A stretch of DNA of 64,000 nucleotides from Phoenix dactylifera (lineage: Eukaryota > Streptophyta > Magnoliopsida > Arecales > Arecaceae): the NCBI RefSeq assembly GCF_009389715.1, contig NC_052396.1, positions 17,328,631-17,392,630 of the forward strand, in the 5' to 3' direction. Within the stretch, counting starts at the first letter, position 1. Each line of letters opens with the position of its first letter. Both the position numbers and the translations under genes were made by a program. Shown in pieces: positions 14,201 through 25,429 of the stretch. Below the pieces are notes generated by a model. That model worked only from the letters and a program-made list of their open reading frames with translations. It was not told where the DNA came from and did no database searches.

Positions 14201-17200
14201 TCTGGGATTTGTTGTGGCTCTCTTCTTGGGAGTCGCCATTTATTTCCATCTCTAGGCCATCGATGATGAGTCCTCTACCAACAACTAGAAAGTCCCAAGG
14301 TTTCTTCTTTATCCTCTCTTCTCCATCTCTCTTTCTTTCTCTCTCTCCCATCTTTCTCGTCCTCTCTTCTCCATCTCTCTTCTTGCTTCATCGACCATGC
14401 TACTGCCTACCGCACCATTGGCTGCCTTGCTGACACCATCGCCGATTGTAACCACTCCCTTGTCTTCGACCCCACATCCATCTGGTCGTCCGTCTCGCGC
14501 TAACCTCCTCAAGGCCATCTGGGCTCTCCCAGATTGCCTCTGGGACCTCGACTAGCTCCTATACAACTCCATTGTCCAACACCACATGCTCCTAGGCCCC
14601 CGTGGAGGCCCCACAATGATGTCCACTATTATGCTGCTTGGAAGAAGCAGTGAGCAAAGGAGGCGGTGGTTGATCAAGGCTCTTCGAGAATCCTTGCTAA
14701 TTGGATTAGAGATCGGGCAATCAGGACTCTTTGAGAGAAGTAGAGCCTAGCAAACCTAGCAAGCACGACCTTAGTTAAACCATTGCTCATTTGGACTGAA
14801 GCCAGTGAACCAAATTGAGAAATTGACCTTGAGCTAGATACCGGGCTGAATCCATGACTGACACCAGGATTTGCTTTAGGCCTGGTCTGCGCTCGGGCTC
14901 GGGCCAGGTCCAGGCTGGGCCAAATGTCTACCTGAGCCCGACCCAAAATATCTACGGATTTTAATTTGAAGCCCAAACTGAACCAAGTTGACTTGAACCT
15001 AGCCCATAGCCTATCCTGATAAGCCTTGGGCAGGCCAAAGTCCACTTAGCCCTAGTCATAAGTGATGCACCTAACCATCCCTTCTCCTTTAGTAGCACAT
15101 AATCCTCAACCTCTTTTAACCTTGTTCATTTAGAAATTTGAGGTGTTCACCCTTGCCTTCTATCGCAAAACAATTTTATTATCTCTGTAGTATGCAGTAT
15201 TAATCACTCTCTCACTTAGCTTCAGTAATTCTATAAAGTGTGTCACTAACTTCATGCCCTAGAGGATTTCACAATTATGGTTCATTTCCCTATTTAGAAG
15301 ATTAAATGGAACTATATTTTCATAGGATATACATGATATTTTCATTTCATGGAAACTTTATCTTAGCTACATTCTCACATGATTGCCTAAAATATTATTG
15401 CTAAAAGAAGGTCGCACATTACAATACCAATGCACTCACAATCTCTGCTTCTATGTATCACTATCTCAAAGTTGAAGCAACTTTTCACTCAAACGCTTCC
15501 TAAGGAGTAAACTTCCATTCGTCCCTATTTCTAGAAAAAGTATTTCATGTTTTTCATTCCCATTCCCAAAAGAATGAATACTATGATTCACATCTCAAGC
15601 AGTAATCAACTACACTCTCTTGTTTTAGCATGGGTGTACATCCCATATGAGGCTCTACTTTCTAAGTCTCTCATTTAGATAGTTTGGCACTTTCTCATGC
15701 CTATCCTTTATTCTTCTTCCTAGAGAATAACCTAAACTTTTTCTCAATCAGATATGCTGTGTATTTTCAAATATAAATTGCAGCAGAAGGTTTAGTTTCA
15801 TTTTAGCCCTTGATCTAAAAATAAAATTTAGCAATATCTGAAAACGATTTAACCCTCCCTTAGGAGGACTATTTTCATTTTTTCATTGCTTGAGATTTTT
15901 TTATTTCATATATGTTCATTAGCCTTTTAGCCTTGAGCTCAACTTCCTTTTTTACCCTCAAAGACTTAGACCTTTCTTCTTCTTCATTCACCCTCTTGAA
16001 AAAACAACTACTTTCCTAGCTCTACGGTGCCCTTGCCCATTATGCCCTCTAAGCAACATTATTTTCATCATCTCCAAGCATGCCCTAAGTTCCCAAATAC
16101 TTCTGCTGCAAAAAGCAACAAATATAATGAGCACCTTCTTTTACATGTATTATTTGTGGACTGTCCTGCTATTAGAGGGTGAAGAATGGCTTTCCTAACA
16201 ATAATCACTTTAAGAAAGTGCATGGGCAACCAGCTCCCACATATTACATGATGTATGCACCTATATAGTCCACCTATAAGCACATATAGCCACTCATGCG
16301 TGATCTTGAATTGGAAAGTTTTGCCAAGAATTTTCAAGACTGCCCGCTCAACTAACTATCACAAATCCGCTGTCCTTATTTGACACTCATCAGGCAGCAA
16401 GGGCACCCTCCTAATGACTGGATTTTTTTCATTATTATGTAAATAAATATATTTCCTCTTCCATCTCATGTAGTTCACTCCTTTATATCTCTTATAGAAA
16501 GAGAGAGTTGAACCATTAAAAAGAAAGGCAGAATGTGAAGAAGCAGGTGAAAACATGATGCCTGAAAGAGAGTGCCAAGGAATTTGCACTATAATAACTG
16601 TTCTTTTTTTCAGATATGTATCCATGAAATGGGTGGAGATAGGACAGAAAAAGGGGGAAGACATGCAGAGAGCAGACCCCTCTCCAACCAATTTGTGTTA
16701 TTATAGTAAGCATGTAACATTTTAAGCAACATCTTAAGAAAATTTTAAAGTAAAACCTCATATGATATGTAAAAGTTGAATCAGAAGTAGATGGAATTAG
16801 ATAAGAAGCTCAATAGCACATAACAAGAACAATTTAAAATAATACAAACCAAAGTATCTGCAGCATTCCCCAATCAGACTATGAATGCATAGATTCAAGA
16901 AAGAATTGTGATGAAGTGAAAATTCATAATTCCCATGATTGCGGCCAATCAAACAGTGCAATGTACATGAACGCAGGCAGTCTTATTAAAGAAAGTCAAC
17001 CTAGATGCTTCATGCTAGATGAAATTAAGGATGAAAACCAATTATAAGTTTTATTGTGTTGAGCATTAAATGTTCCAAATATTGACAATTTGGTTTCATT
17101 CAAATTCTATGATGCCAATTCCTATAAAATCTATTTCACCAAAAGACCCCCAATAATGATCACATATAGAAATAGTTGTATGATCATGTATTTGTTTTGA

Positions 17201-20111
17201 GAAGTATATCTACATAAAATATCAAATGTCAAGTATTCTGGATGAGCAGAAATATTTGGCATCCAACAGAGTGTTGCATAACATCTCAGACATTTATCAC
17301 ATGGCATTATATTTTCCTTTGCCATCAGCAATTTAGCTACTGAAGCATGAACTAGAGAGGAGAATATAATTTCATGTTTACATGCATGCACTTATATGGA
17401 AGTTTCTTGTGAAATCACCATAATAGATCAAGGCAAGTCCAACAATAGCATGATAGTAGACACTCAACATACAAGGACATAGGCCAAGAATGCATATAAA
17501 CTTGTTCAAAATGGAGATGGACCACAAATTCTCAATATCCATTGGATCACAATATCATAACTCACTGAAGCAACACAAAAGTGCAAATACGAAAAGCAAG
17601 AACATCCAATGCTCCCACATTGAGAATGATGTGAAAAGCACCACTAGCATATCTCCTCTAAAAGGTACCTTGTTCAAATGCATCATAAAATCATGACATA
17701 TATATATATATATATACTAAGATTGAAGATTATACCTTTTGGCAGTCATTATCAAATTAGCAATGCCTTGGCCCACGATGCCACATATAAATCCAACCGA
17801 ACCATATAATACTCCCTGCATCCGTAACATGCATAAATGGTGTCAGTGTAATATGAACATAGCATCAGAAACTCTTAGAGGATTATTGGAAGGCCAAAAA
17901 CTAAATTATGTTCATGAGATAAATCATAAGTAAAAGACATCAGCAGATTATCAACAGGTGTGAAAAGATAAAATTTCACGGATGATGACAATGTGCTCTA
18001 AGATACCTTATAGAAGTATGCTCCAATCCTTTGTTGAATTGTAAATTTGCAGCCTGGCCTTTCAGCTTCAAAAACGCTGCATCAAGAATTCCAAGAAACT
18101 TTAGAAAAAAAAATGTCATCTCAAAGATTAGCTAAGAAGAAATAGGAAAGAACAGCCCCAACATAGTGTGAGATGCATGATTGTATGCCTACTAATTAAG
18201 TAATTGTCCATGTATATAAGCCATATAGGGCAATGATTCAAATCATAATCCCTGGGTTTGATCCTATGCACAAAATTGACTGAGAAGATTTTTTCAAGAA
18301 ATGATCCCATCATTGCCCAACAAAGGAATAACATAACCAACTGAACTGAATACAATAATTCCTGGGTGCAATCGTATGCCAAAAGTGATTGACAAGTATA
18401 TTTGAAAATGTGAGGTCAAGAGAAATGGATAATCAACTGAACTGAATAAAGAAAACAATTCATAACAAAGACAAGTCCTCGTGGAACTTAAACATACTCA
18501 CAAGTCAACAGTTCACATAACAGCAAGTTATTATTAATACAATAATCACCATTACAGCTCGAAATTCACATGGAAATTACTTTTAAAAGATGGTTCACGA
18601 TGATGAAGCTGATGTTATCTTTCTTTTACAAAATAGGTCCACTACATGCATTCAGCAAACACAAATCCTGATAGATGATTAAATGTTAGTTGTTGAAGTG
18701 TCAATCAATGCAGAAAGACCTCTCATTAGGAATGGTGGGAAAATTCTCATGTTAACTGGGGAATACATAGCTAAGAGTGCTTTTTTCATTAATCATTATC
18801 TATTAATAATATTATGCATAATGCTCTTTGCGAAACTTTTAAGGGCGTTACCATGACTGGTCCTCAGATCATTGAATTAATCATTAAGAAATGATTTATG
18901 TCAGATTACAAAAAAAAAAAAAAAATCGATACTGCAAGTTTCACAAACCAGAATGCACTAAACCATGCAACTAACACTACTAAAAATCTAAAGAATGCAC
19001 TAAACCAGATCAGAAAAAACCTCGAACCTCTATTTTGTCAAAGAGAACAATTGAAGATACTGCTCATTTTTTTTCATATGGATCCTATTTAACATCTTTT
19101 AAGCTGCTCACCTGCTAGGCAGAGCTCCACAAGCACGTGTCAAGCTTCCAAAGATACCAGTCGGCGCCGATGGCTGCCTGATACGTGCATATGGTGCTAA
19201 CAAACCCACTAAAGCAATGTCCACAACTACCCCAACCAAAAGGTCTGCAGCATATAACTCAAATTCTGCCCAAAAGTCTTTCCCCCTCTTTTTAATTTCA
19301 GCAAATGTTGCACAACAAGAATCGATAACAATCTGCATTAAACCATAAGTCAATTAAAACAAAAAAAAAAATCCAAAATCTGATCCCAAGAATATTCAAA
19401 GCAACCAAAATCACCAGACCTCTGTTCCAACTTTAAAAAGAAATGACGGGTCAGCGAGCATTCGATCCCGAAATATCGAGCAACACCTCATCAAAGCACC
19501 CAGTGGCCAAGGCGCCGCCTTTTTAAAGTAAAAAACACAAAAGGCGTGAACATTTTGGAAAATTTAAGATTTTGCGCACAATTCGAAAGTGATACCTGTA
19601 GGTCTAAGTATCTGAAGAGAAAATCTCTTCGGATCCCCATGGTTTTCGCCGCCTCCAACATGTCAGAAGGCAGGTTCGCTCCACGGGCCTCCAACTCTTG
19701 GATCACCTCCTCAAACTTCAACAACGGCCCGAACTCAGCCTCCTCTCTATCATCTTCGCCATCATCTCCTTCGCGGTCACCATTACCACCACTACCGCCT
19801 CCGCCTCCGCAGCCGCCGCCGCCGCCGCCGCCGCCGACTCCACTCCCATGATCGAGCTCTGCATGGCAACTCCATTTGCCATTCCTGGCGAAGAGTCTGC
19901 TGTTGTTCACGAGACAAGAGACTGGGAAAAGGGTTCCTTTGGAGGACGAAGCGAATCCGAATTTGTGATTGGAACGCGATCCGAAACCCCTGATTTCGAA
20001 GAAGAGAGCGTTTCGGGCGAGACCGGCGGAGTCGATCGAGGAGAGGCCGGCGGGGTTTTGGGGGAGGAAGAACGGATCGCAGGCTCTGAAGGTGGCGCAG
20101 GAGAAGGCCAT
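8271..20111 (-). CDS. RETICULATA-RELATED (DUF3411) plastid membrane protein
   Basis: Seven exons on the minus strand join in frame: 20111-19596, 19518-19420, 19332-19112, 18076-18007, 17815-17736, 10100-10036 and 8464-8271, giving 414 codons and a stop. All introns are GT-AG. Residues 1-75 look like a chloroplast transit peptide rich in Ser, Ala and Arg. Residues 90-110 are almost all Gly, followed by an acidic stretch to 126. The rest is the DUF3411 domain, with family signatures [97 protein letters not shown] and [20 protein letters not shown] at the C-terminus. Arabidopsis RETICULATA and its relatives act in the chloroplast envelope and affect leaf mesophyll development and amino acid balance; the exact paralogue cannot be fixed here. 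A usually basic residue in NGLERVVE is Cys (NGLECVVE). Intron 5 is 7.6 kb and full of transposons. Confidence 0.93.
8465..10035 (-). other. Intron 6 of the RETICULATA-RELATED gene
   Basis: This 1.57-kb intron has the donor GTATGC just after the LWG codons and the acceptor TTCAG before GVFLAV. Apart from poly-T and AT-rich patches, nothing is recognised in it. Confidence 0.8.
12017..12515. repeat. GGTTCG/TACCGG repeat copy, GA-rich centre
   Basis: It starts with GGTTCGCCGAACCGGTACCGG-like sequence at 12017 and ends with the reverse-oriented block CCGATCGGTTCGGCAGGATTC near 12500. The centre is a purine-rich run of GAGAGAGA and AAGAGAGG blocks containing two diverged copies of a unit around GAAGCTTC and GAGCTTCAAGA. 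It is one of at least ten relatives in this window. Confidence 0.65.
12516..13065. repeat. Foldback-type GGTTCG/TACCGG repeat copy
   Basis: The left part carries GGTAGACTAGCAGTATGG and a GA-rich run; the right part carries the complementary CT-rich run (12885-12960) and ends with CCATATCGGGATGG near 13045. The middle holds TTAAGTGAAGTCGGCAC at about 12832, the same motif that forms the hairpin cores of the 43-kb and 48-kb copies. The arms pair imperfectly, so this is an older or rearranged member of the foldback subfamily. Confidence 0.6.
13561..15054. mobile_element. Non-autonomous hAT-like element with gene-like cargo
   Basis: The 1494-bp segment is bounded by an exact 8-bp direct repeat, GTCATAAG, at 13553-13560 and 15055-15062. 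Its ends are imperfect inverted repeats beginning TAGGGTTGG on the left and TAGGGCTAAG on the right when read inward. Eight-base target duplications and TAGGG ends are the hallmark of the hAT superfamily. Subterminal regions are rich in GGCC and GAGCC words in opposite orientations. No transposase is present. Inside is a 411-bp tandem duplication and, at about 14380-14700, sequence of coding-like composition with short open stretches such as [15 protein letters not shown], which I cannot assign. It lies in the large intron of the RETICULATA-RELATED gene. Confidence 0.7.
13617..14437. repeat. 411-bp tandem duplication inside the hAT-like element
   Basis: The block starting GAGGCTTCGAGCTAGGCTTAG at 13622 is repeated from 14033 as GAGGCTTCGAGTTGGGCTTAG. 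Similarity continues through GGTGGCTCTAGGGGATC, AGTCGCCATTTATTT and the CTTCATCGACCATG block at both unit ends. The two units are visibly diverged, so the duplication is not recent. Confidence 0.85.
17697..17717. repeat. TA microsatellite
   Basis: About ten uninterrupted TA units lie within 20 bases of the intron 5 donor of the RETICULATA-RELATED gene, in the intron. Confidence 0.9.
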
Positions 20112-20188
20112 TGTCGGGCTGAGACGAAAGTTATTTTACCATAGAAAACGATCCGTATGAGTTGGCGGTTTCACTGGTGCATCCGAAC

Positions 20189-20198
20189 AAAACCCTAG
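20189..20198 (-). promoter_or_regulatory. Telo-box-like element upstream of the RETICULATA-RELATED gene
   Basis: About 80 bases upstream of the start codon the minus strand reads AACTAGGGTTTTG. It is one base off the classical plant telo-box (AAACCCTAA), which is common near transcription starts of plastid and translation genes. A poly-T run follows on the plus strand. It is suggestive only. Confidence 0.3.
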
Positions 20199-20219
20199 TT
20201 TTTTTTTTTTTTTGATAAT

Positions 20220-23040
20220 TCAAGTAAAATGATAAGTAGGAATTTTCTGACAGGCCCTCTCATAGATGATAAGTCCTCGGACTTATCAAAAACTTATGAT
20301 AATAGAATCTACTTCAATTTTGAGATGCGTAAATCATGAACCATTAAATAGATTCTTAATTTATAAAGTCCATCATGTATTTTGCTATACTAGACTAATA
20401 GATATTGTTCACTTGTATAACTTGCACAACGATTTGATGCCGCAGACTACCAAATATAAATTTTAGTTTTTAGGCTTTTTTTTTAATATAAATCATGTTT
20501 AATAGTTTGGACGGTGTATCATTTTGTTTGCTCAACCACTCGTATAAAATCATTATATAATTTATTTCATAAAAGTGTTAGGTAAATGCCACACTAGTGA
20601 TATGTATGGATGGCAAAAATAATCTTAGCACTTCTTATTTCTTTGATTTGTAATAAAATATTTCATAATATTTTCAAATTAGTGTTTTTTTTTAATAACC
20701 AAGAAGTGTTTATCCGTTAAATTAAATATATTTGAAGAGACAATCTATATAATATGATTGCAAATAATCCCAAGGTGGATAATGAGAAGTATTGCCTTAA
20801 TATCTATGAGAAAGGGAAAAACTATACTTTTAATAAATGATTATTATTAATTGACAATAAAATTAGGATTGCCTAAAGGCCTATTTGGCATTGCTCTTGT
20901 TTTTGTTTTTGTTTCAAAAAATAGGAAGAAAATGAACTAGAACAAAAACATTTATGATGATACACTTTTGTTTAGAAATTCTTTATGAAATATTTATCGC
21001 TTTTGGTCGCAAAGATTTATTGCTTTTAAAAATGAATGAAATGAAAAAAAAAAATAGTAGTAAGTTTTGTGCAAATATTATCTCTGATATCAATCTTCAT
21101 GTAGTATTTTACTAATTTATAAAAAAATAAAAATATAAAAACAACAACAATACCAAACAGTCCTTAAGTTAACTCTTAACGAAAATATAGATCGACTATA
21201 TCTCTTCAAGTCTGAACCAGTAAAAGCAAGCAACCAAACAAATAATAGTTAGCCAAAATTGTTTTGGCTTTAGTAGTTTCAAAAAGACAAGGGACATGAC
21301 TTGATTCCTTGAAGTTTGTCCTCATCCAATACTTCAAAAATATACATGTACAAGCATGTGTCTCCCAAGTCAAGTTGGGTATTTGTCATATCAGATTTCC
21401 CTTGATATAGAATCAAGTTGTGCAAGTGCAATGTACAATAATTTTTTGCATAAGATATCCAGCATAATGTCCAATATAACAAACTTAAAAGGCCAATACT
21501 CAAAGCCTTGCAAATAAAATCAATTTGGGCATATGTCATGTTTGAGATTCGACCATACCTTTAACTTACCTTGTAAACATATAATGGCTCCTTTTGAAAG
21601 ATTATACCTTTAGTCATGCTACTTTATTTTTCTGATAGTCCACTTCTTTTAGATTTTTCAAAGCAAATTGTTTACTAAACTTTATTATCAGGCACATATG
21701 ATGCATGTGGGAGAGGACAAGGATTATTGTGATCCCTCATAATTGGCTGCAATTCAATATTTGGAGAGCATGGATAAAAATTTTAATCCCCTCCCTTTTT
21801 CTAGTTAAGTATATTGAACTTTCCACTTTTCTCTCTCACACAAGCCTTTACAAAAAACACATTAATAAATTTTATAAAATAAAAATAAGTTAAATGCATA
21901 TGACCCATAACATTATGATAGTAGATAAATGTGCCAACTACCTTGAAGACTAGCTGCTACCAATTGACGAAGTGACTATATATTTACCATTGGCAAGACA
22001 AATTCATAGAGTATTCGACATAAGAAGCAATGTAATTTCAGAGGATTTTATGGGGAGGATCATTTTTATTGCTAGTTCAATAATCCACAAAGCTATCATA
22101 TGAAAATATAATTCTTAAATTTCAACGGATGCAAATCATGCACAATATATAATGCATGAGAAATTCACATTGGCAAAGTCACCTTCATTTGTGTAATTTA
22201 TGGTTATAAATAGGTCTTGAGCCAACTCTCACTACAAGAATCAGCAAAAGCTCCAAAGATGTGGGCAGCCTGATGGGCAATGCAAGGCCCGGTGTAGTTA
22301 TTTTGCCAAATCAAACAACAATCGATTGTGGTGGCATTAAATTAAACTGCATTCATCCATTTTCGAATGCAGGGGGAGTCTTGTTTGAGTTTTTTTTTAA
22401 AATTTTCTAATCCTTTTGGTATGAGTTACTGCTTATTGACATTTAATATTGAGTTAACCAAAGAGAAATGTAGGACCAAAACTTTATAATGACATTACAA
22501 TCAAAACTCAAGATACCGTCCTCAATTTTTATTTTTCTTCTGTATTTAACATGAATAGTACTTGTAGCAATTTACTTCATGTACCTCCCCTTTTGGAGGC
22601 ATTTAAGTATATAATTTGATTTTGAAAAACAAAAACAAAAAAAAAATTAAGGAGTCAACTTCTCCACTCTACTCTTGTATGGACACTTCTCTCAGCCCAT
22701 AATAACATGTCTATACAATGTCCAAAATAAGGTCCTCCAGCTAAAGGTTGGTATTAGTCAAAAAAAAAAATTACAATAACCCATACGAGCTCTTATATGA
22801 CAAAAATATATTGGTTGTAATCTGCTAGTCCTATGTAACTCTTAAGGCAGATAATATGCAACATGCTAGATCATTTTAATCGCCCTAAAATTCACAAAAT
22901 ATGAGACAAAGTAGCTACACTCCTAGAGCATAGGCTTGACTTTTAGAAGACAATAGAAAGTTAGTTGCATCACTAAAATGCTAGCTTCATGATAAGAGAA
23001 TAAGATAAATTTAGTTTTGATAATTCCAACTTAACATTAC
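20220..23040. other. AT-rich intergenic stretch, no gene recognised
   Basis: This region upstream of the RETICULATA-RELATED gene has only short open frames with lopsided composition, poly-A and poly-T runs and no recognised protein motif on either strand. Promoter elements of the minus-strand gene should lie in its first few hundred bases. Confidence 0.5.
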
Positions 23041-23046
23041 AAGAAA

Positions 23047-23825
23047 GAAATGTATGGTCATATTGATTCCTATAGTATGCGTGAATCCTCCTTGGATTGC
23101 CTGTTGGTCACTTTCAGATTTGTGCAGATGGATGAAAGATGGAGTTCGGATTGCTTTGTGATATGTGCAGCAGGCGATTCAATGGTCGATTCATATGAAG
23201 GAAGGTGTATCTTTCTTTCTCAAATGATTATACACTAACTTTGGATTTTAAAGAAAAGTTTTGATATTTGCACATATGGTTCAATCATGAAGGAAATCCA
23301 ATTCTCGTTGCCTTAAAATATAAATAAGATGCCAAATTATCATGAAAAATAAGCGAATGATCGTACTTTGATGACACATTTTCTTCAAACACAATCACAC
23401 GCTACAAATTAACAACATATATATAACTATGGTTCGTCATCTTGGTATCAGACTTATATTAATACCATCTTGATACAGTATTGGTACATCCAGTATAAAA
23501 TCAGTTCAACATATTAAAGTATGGTTAGATACCTGTTCCGGCCAGTATAGTATGTATCCTACATACGAAACCAATTCTAATTATATCATCCATTTGCACC
23601 TAGCAACAAGGCCATGACCAAGCCCGAACTAAGTAGAAGCATATGGAACACAGGCAACTCCATGAGGCAGAGTGGCCTAACAAAATTAACACAGAAGGCT
23701 AGACTAGATTTGGTCAGAACTGGAACATATGGCACCAAAACATCAATCGACAACAGATAAAATTCAATTTACAAAAAAAAATGACAAAAAAAATTCTTAC
23801 ACAGATTGACATCTATGCCCCTGTT
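23047..23825. repeat. Segmental direct repeat, copy A
   Basis: This ~780-bp segment reappears in the same orientation at 26356-27105 with roughly nine matches in ten bases. Shared landmarks include ATGGTCATATTG near the start, CAATCATGAAGGAAATCCAA, GGAACATATGGCACCAAAAC and GACATCTATGCCCCTGTT at the end. Copy A has about 35 bases near 23150-23195 that copy B lacks. It carries an eroded GGTTCG-family repeat at about 23430-23570. Its right end falls where the response-regulator pseudogene loses homology. Confidence 0.9.
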
Positions 23826-24436
23826 GTTTCTCGAGACTTCCCGATAAGCACCTGAGGATCTGGTTCGGCACGTTCTCCGAGGACACGATAACGACAGGGA
23901 TCTCCTTCAGCTGGGACGATTTCTGTCAGGCAAACTTGTAATTATCGGCAATACTAAGCCCAACAGTTTATTTTTTAAAATTAATTATTGAATTATTTAT
24001 TTACCTTGACTTTTTTCAGGAGCTCGCACCCTGTGATCTCCGGCATCCAGTAATCCGTGTATTATCATATTCACGTCCGGCTCCTGCGCCAAAATTTCCA
24101 CCCAAAAAGCTTTTTTATTCCTAAAAAAACCCTAGTCTTATTCACGCTTACCTGACAAGAATAAAAACTTTAATCCAATTTAAATTTAATATAAATGGGC
24201 ATACCAAGCCCAAGCTCTCTTCCCGCTATCCACAGTCGTCACTGCCAATTAAAAATAAATAAATAAATAAAAACCCGCTCATATTTTTCATGTTCAAAAG
24301 AAATTAAGAGGGAGAAAAGGAAGAAAAACAAAAACCTCTGTATTTAGAACTCCGGAGGACATTGGTGATGACGGCGCAATCGATGGTTCTATCATCGACG
24401 GCGAGCACGTGCTGCTCCGGCAGCCGCTGCGCTCCT
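23826..24436 (-). pseudogene. Dead type-A response regulator (cytokinin signalling)
   Basis: Four exon remnants on the minus strand keep the layout of plant type-A response regulators. Exon 1 (about 24435-24336) reads LPEQHVLAVDDRTIDCAVIT, with the DD metal-binding pair. Exon 2 (24241-24205) gives VTTVDSGKRA. Exon 3 (24083-24005) encodes a receiver core with the phospho-accepting Asp context TDYWMPEITGCELLKKVK. Exon 4 starts at 23922 with [20 protein letters not shown]. Exon 3 is 79 bases where 78 are needed: an extra base just before the TDYWMP codons breaks the frame. Exon 2 looks shortened out of frame after KRA. Exon 4 stops at the duplication boundary, so the conserved lysine region is missing. 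No start codon remains: a LINE poly(A) tail abuts the first codons. Such proteins are phosphorelay receivers that dampen cytokinin responses. Confidence 0.85.
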
Positions 24437-25075
24437 TTCTTTTCTTTTTTTTCTAGCTAAGACGGGTGGATCATATCACATGAGTACGGATGCACCCAAT
24501 AAAATCAAAAAACAAAATACTTTGGAGTGCCAGGAGTAACTTCACATCTCCAGCTCACAGAATACTATCCGAGTGACTGGCTATATAAGCAGCCACCCAG
24601 TTCGCGGCCCCATTAGCTTCACGGAAGACATGCTTGGCTTGAAAAACTCCTCCATCCCTCACTATTGCCCAAATATCTCGGAGCAAAGGGTGGACGCAAT
24701 CGTTGCCCCTTGGACCCCCTCGAATCTAGTTAATAACCGTGGCCGAGTCCCCCTCCATGACGATGGAACTGGACCGTAAAATACTCCAGGCGTGACAAAG
24801 GCCTGCCCAAGCGGCCCTCAGCAATGCATCCGAAACCGATATGTCGAAGAATTAACTGCCCCCTGCAGCTACGACTCTGGTAGACGGTTCCCAAATAATA
24901 AAATTCGCACCGCCCCTCGTACCTCCGACTAAGATAGACCCATCGAAGTTGATCTTGAGAAAACTCGGGGGTGGGGGCTTACAAGTGAAAAACATCGTAC
25001 GAGATGCTGCCGAAGCAGAATGAAAATCCCAGATATCCTGAGCTGTCAAGGGCCCTTCGACGGGTAAGATATGAC
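24437..25075 (-). mobile_element. 5'-truncated LINE with RNase H end and poly(A)
   Basis: On the minus strand this begins with a linker and RNase H start, FLKINFDGSILVGG followed by VVAAGGS, then fragments equivalent to AWAGLCHAW and EGDSATVI. It ends with AANWVAAYIASHSDS and FFDFIGCIRTH, a non-coding tail and an A-rich run at 24465-24437. Several stops interrupt it. Its last 70 bases closely match the tail of the LINE at 33.7-34.1 kb (GGGTGCATCCGTACTC against GGGTGTATCCGTACTC), so they are one family. The poly(A) end sits directly against the N-terminal codons of the response-regulator pseudogene. Confidence 0.85.
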
Positions 25076-25429
25076 TGATCTCCGCGGGTGCGCTACTTTG
25101 TCGGTGCCCTTACCCCCTCTCTTCAACGCCATTAAAACCACTTCCCCTCTTATTCTCTCATAAACACATGCACTCCTTCTCTACCCAGGAGTGGCACAAT
25201 AAATTTGGAGGCCTAAGACAAACTCACTAATAATAATAATAATAAATATATTTAAAAATTATTTAGGGGCCCCCATGCATTTATAGTTAAGAGTTTTGTA
25301 AGGATCTTAATGCATTTATAGCTAAGAGTTTTTAGGCTTGGGAGCTTCAATGCATTTCTAGCTAAAATCTTTTGGAGGTCTCAATACATTTATAGCTAAG
25401 AGTATTTAGAAGGGGCCTTAGGCGGCCTC

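Larger units (their letters stand above)
10101..17735 (-). other. Intron 5 of the RETICULATA-RELATED gene (7.6 kb)
   Basis: The donor GTATAATC follows the MTAK codons at 17736, and the acceptor TATTATGTCCAG precedes the SVKKSEED exon at 10100. The intron holds imperfect repeats of GGCCACATATGC near 10320-10400, two GA-rich GGTTCG-family repeats at 12.0-13.06 kb, and a hAT-like element at 13561-15054. The remainder (10.4-12.0, 15.1-17.7 kb) has no recognised feature beyond AT-rich sequence. Confidence 0.85.

Noticed and set aside
13553-15063. Reading the flanks as a 9-bp duplication (GTCATAAGT), hence a Mutator-like element
   Set aside because: If T is counted as the first base of the element, both ends begin TAGGG and the duplication is 8 bp, which fits hAT better. 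The ends are too short for a typical MULE.
19546-20160. Open frames on the plus strand of 80-150 codons
   Set aside because: They are antisense to exon 1 of the RETICULATA-RELATED gene and owe their length to the Gly-codon triplet run and GC content.
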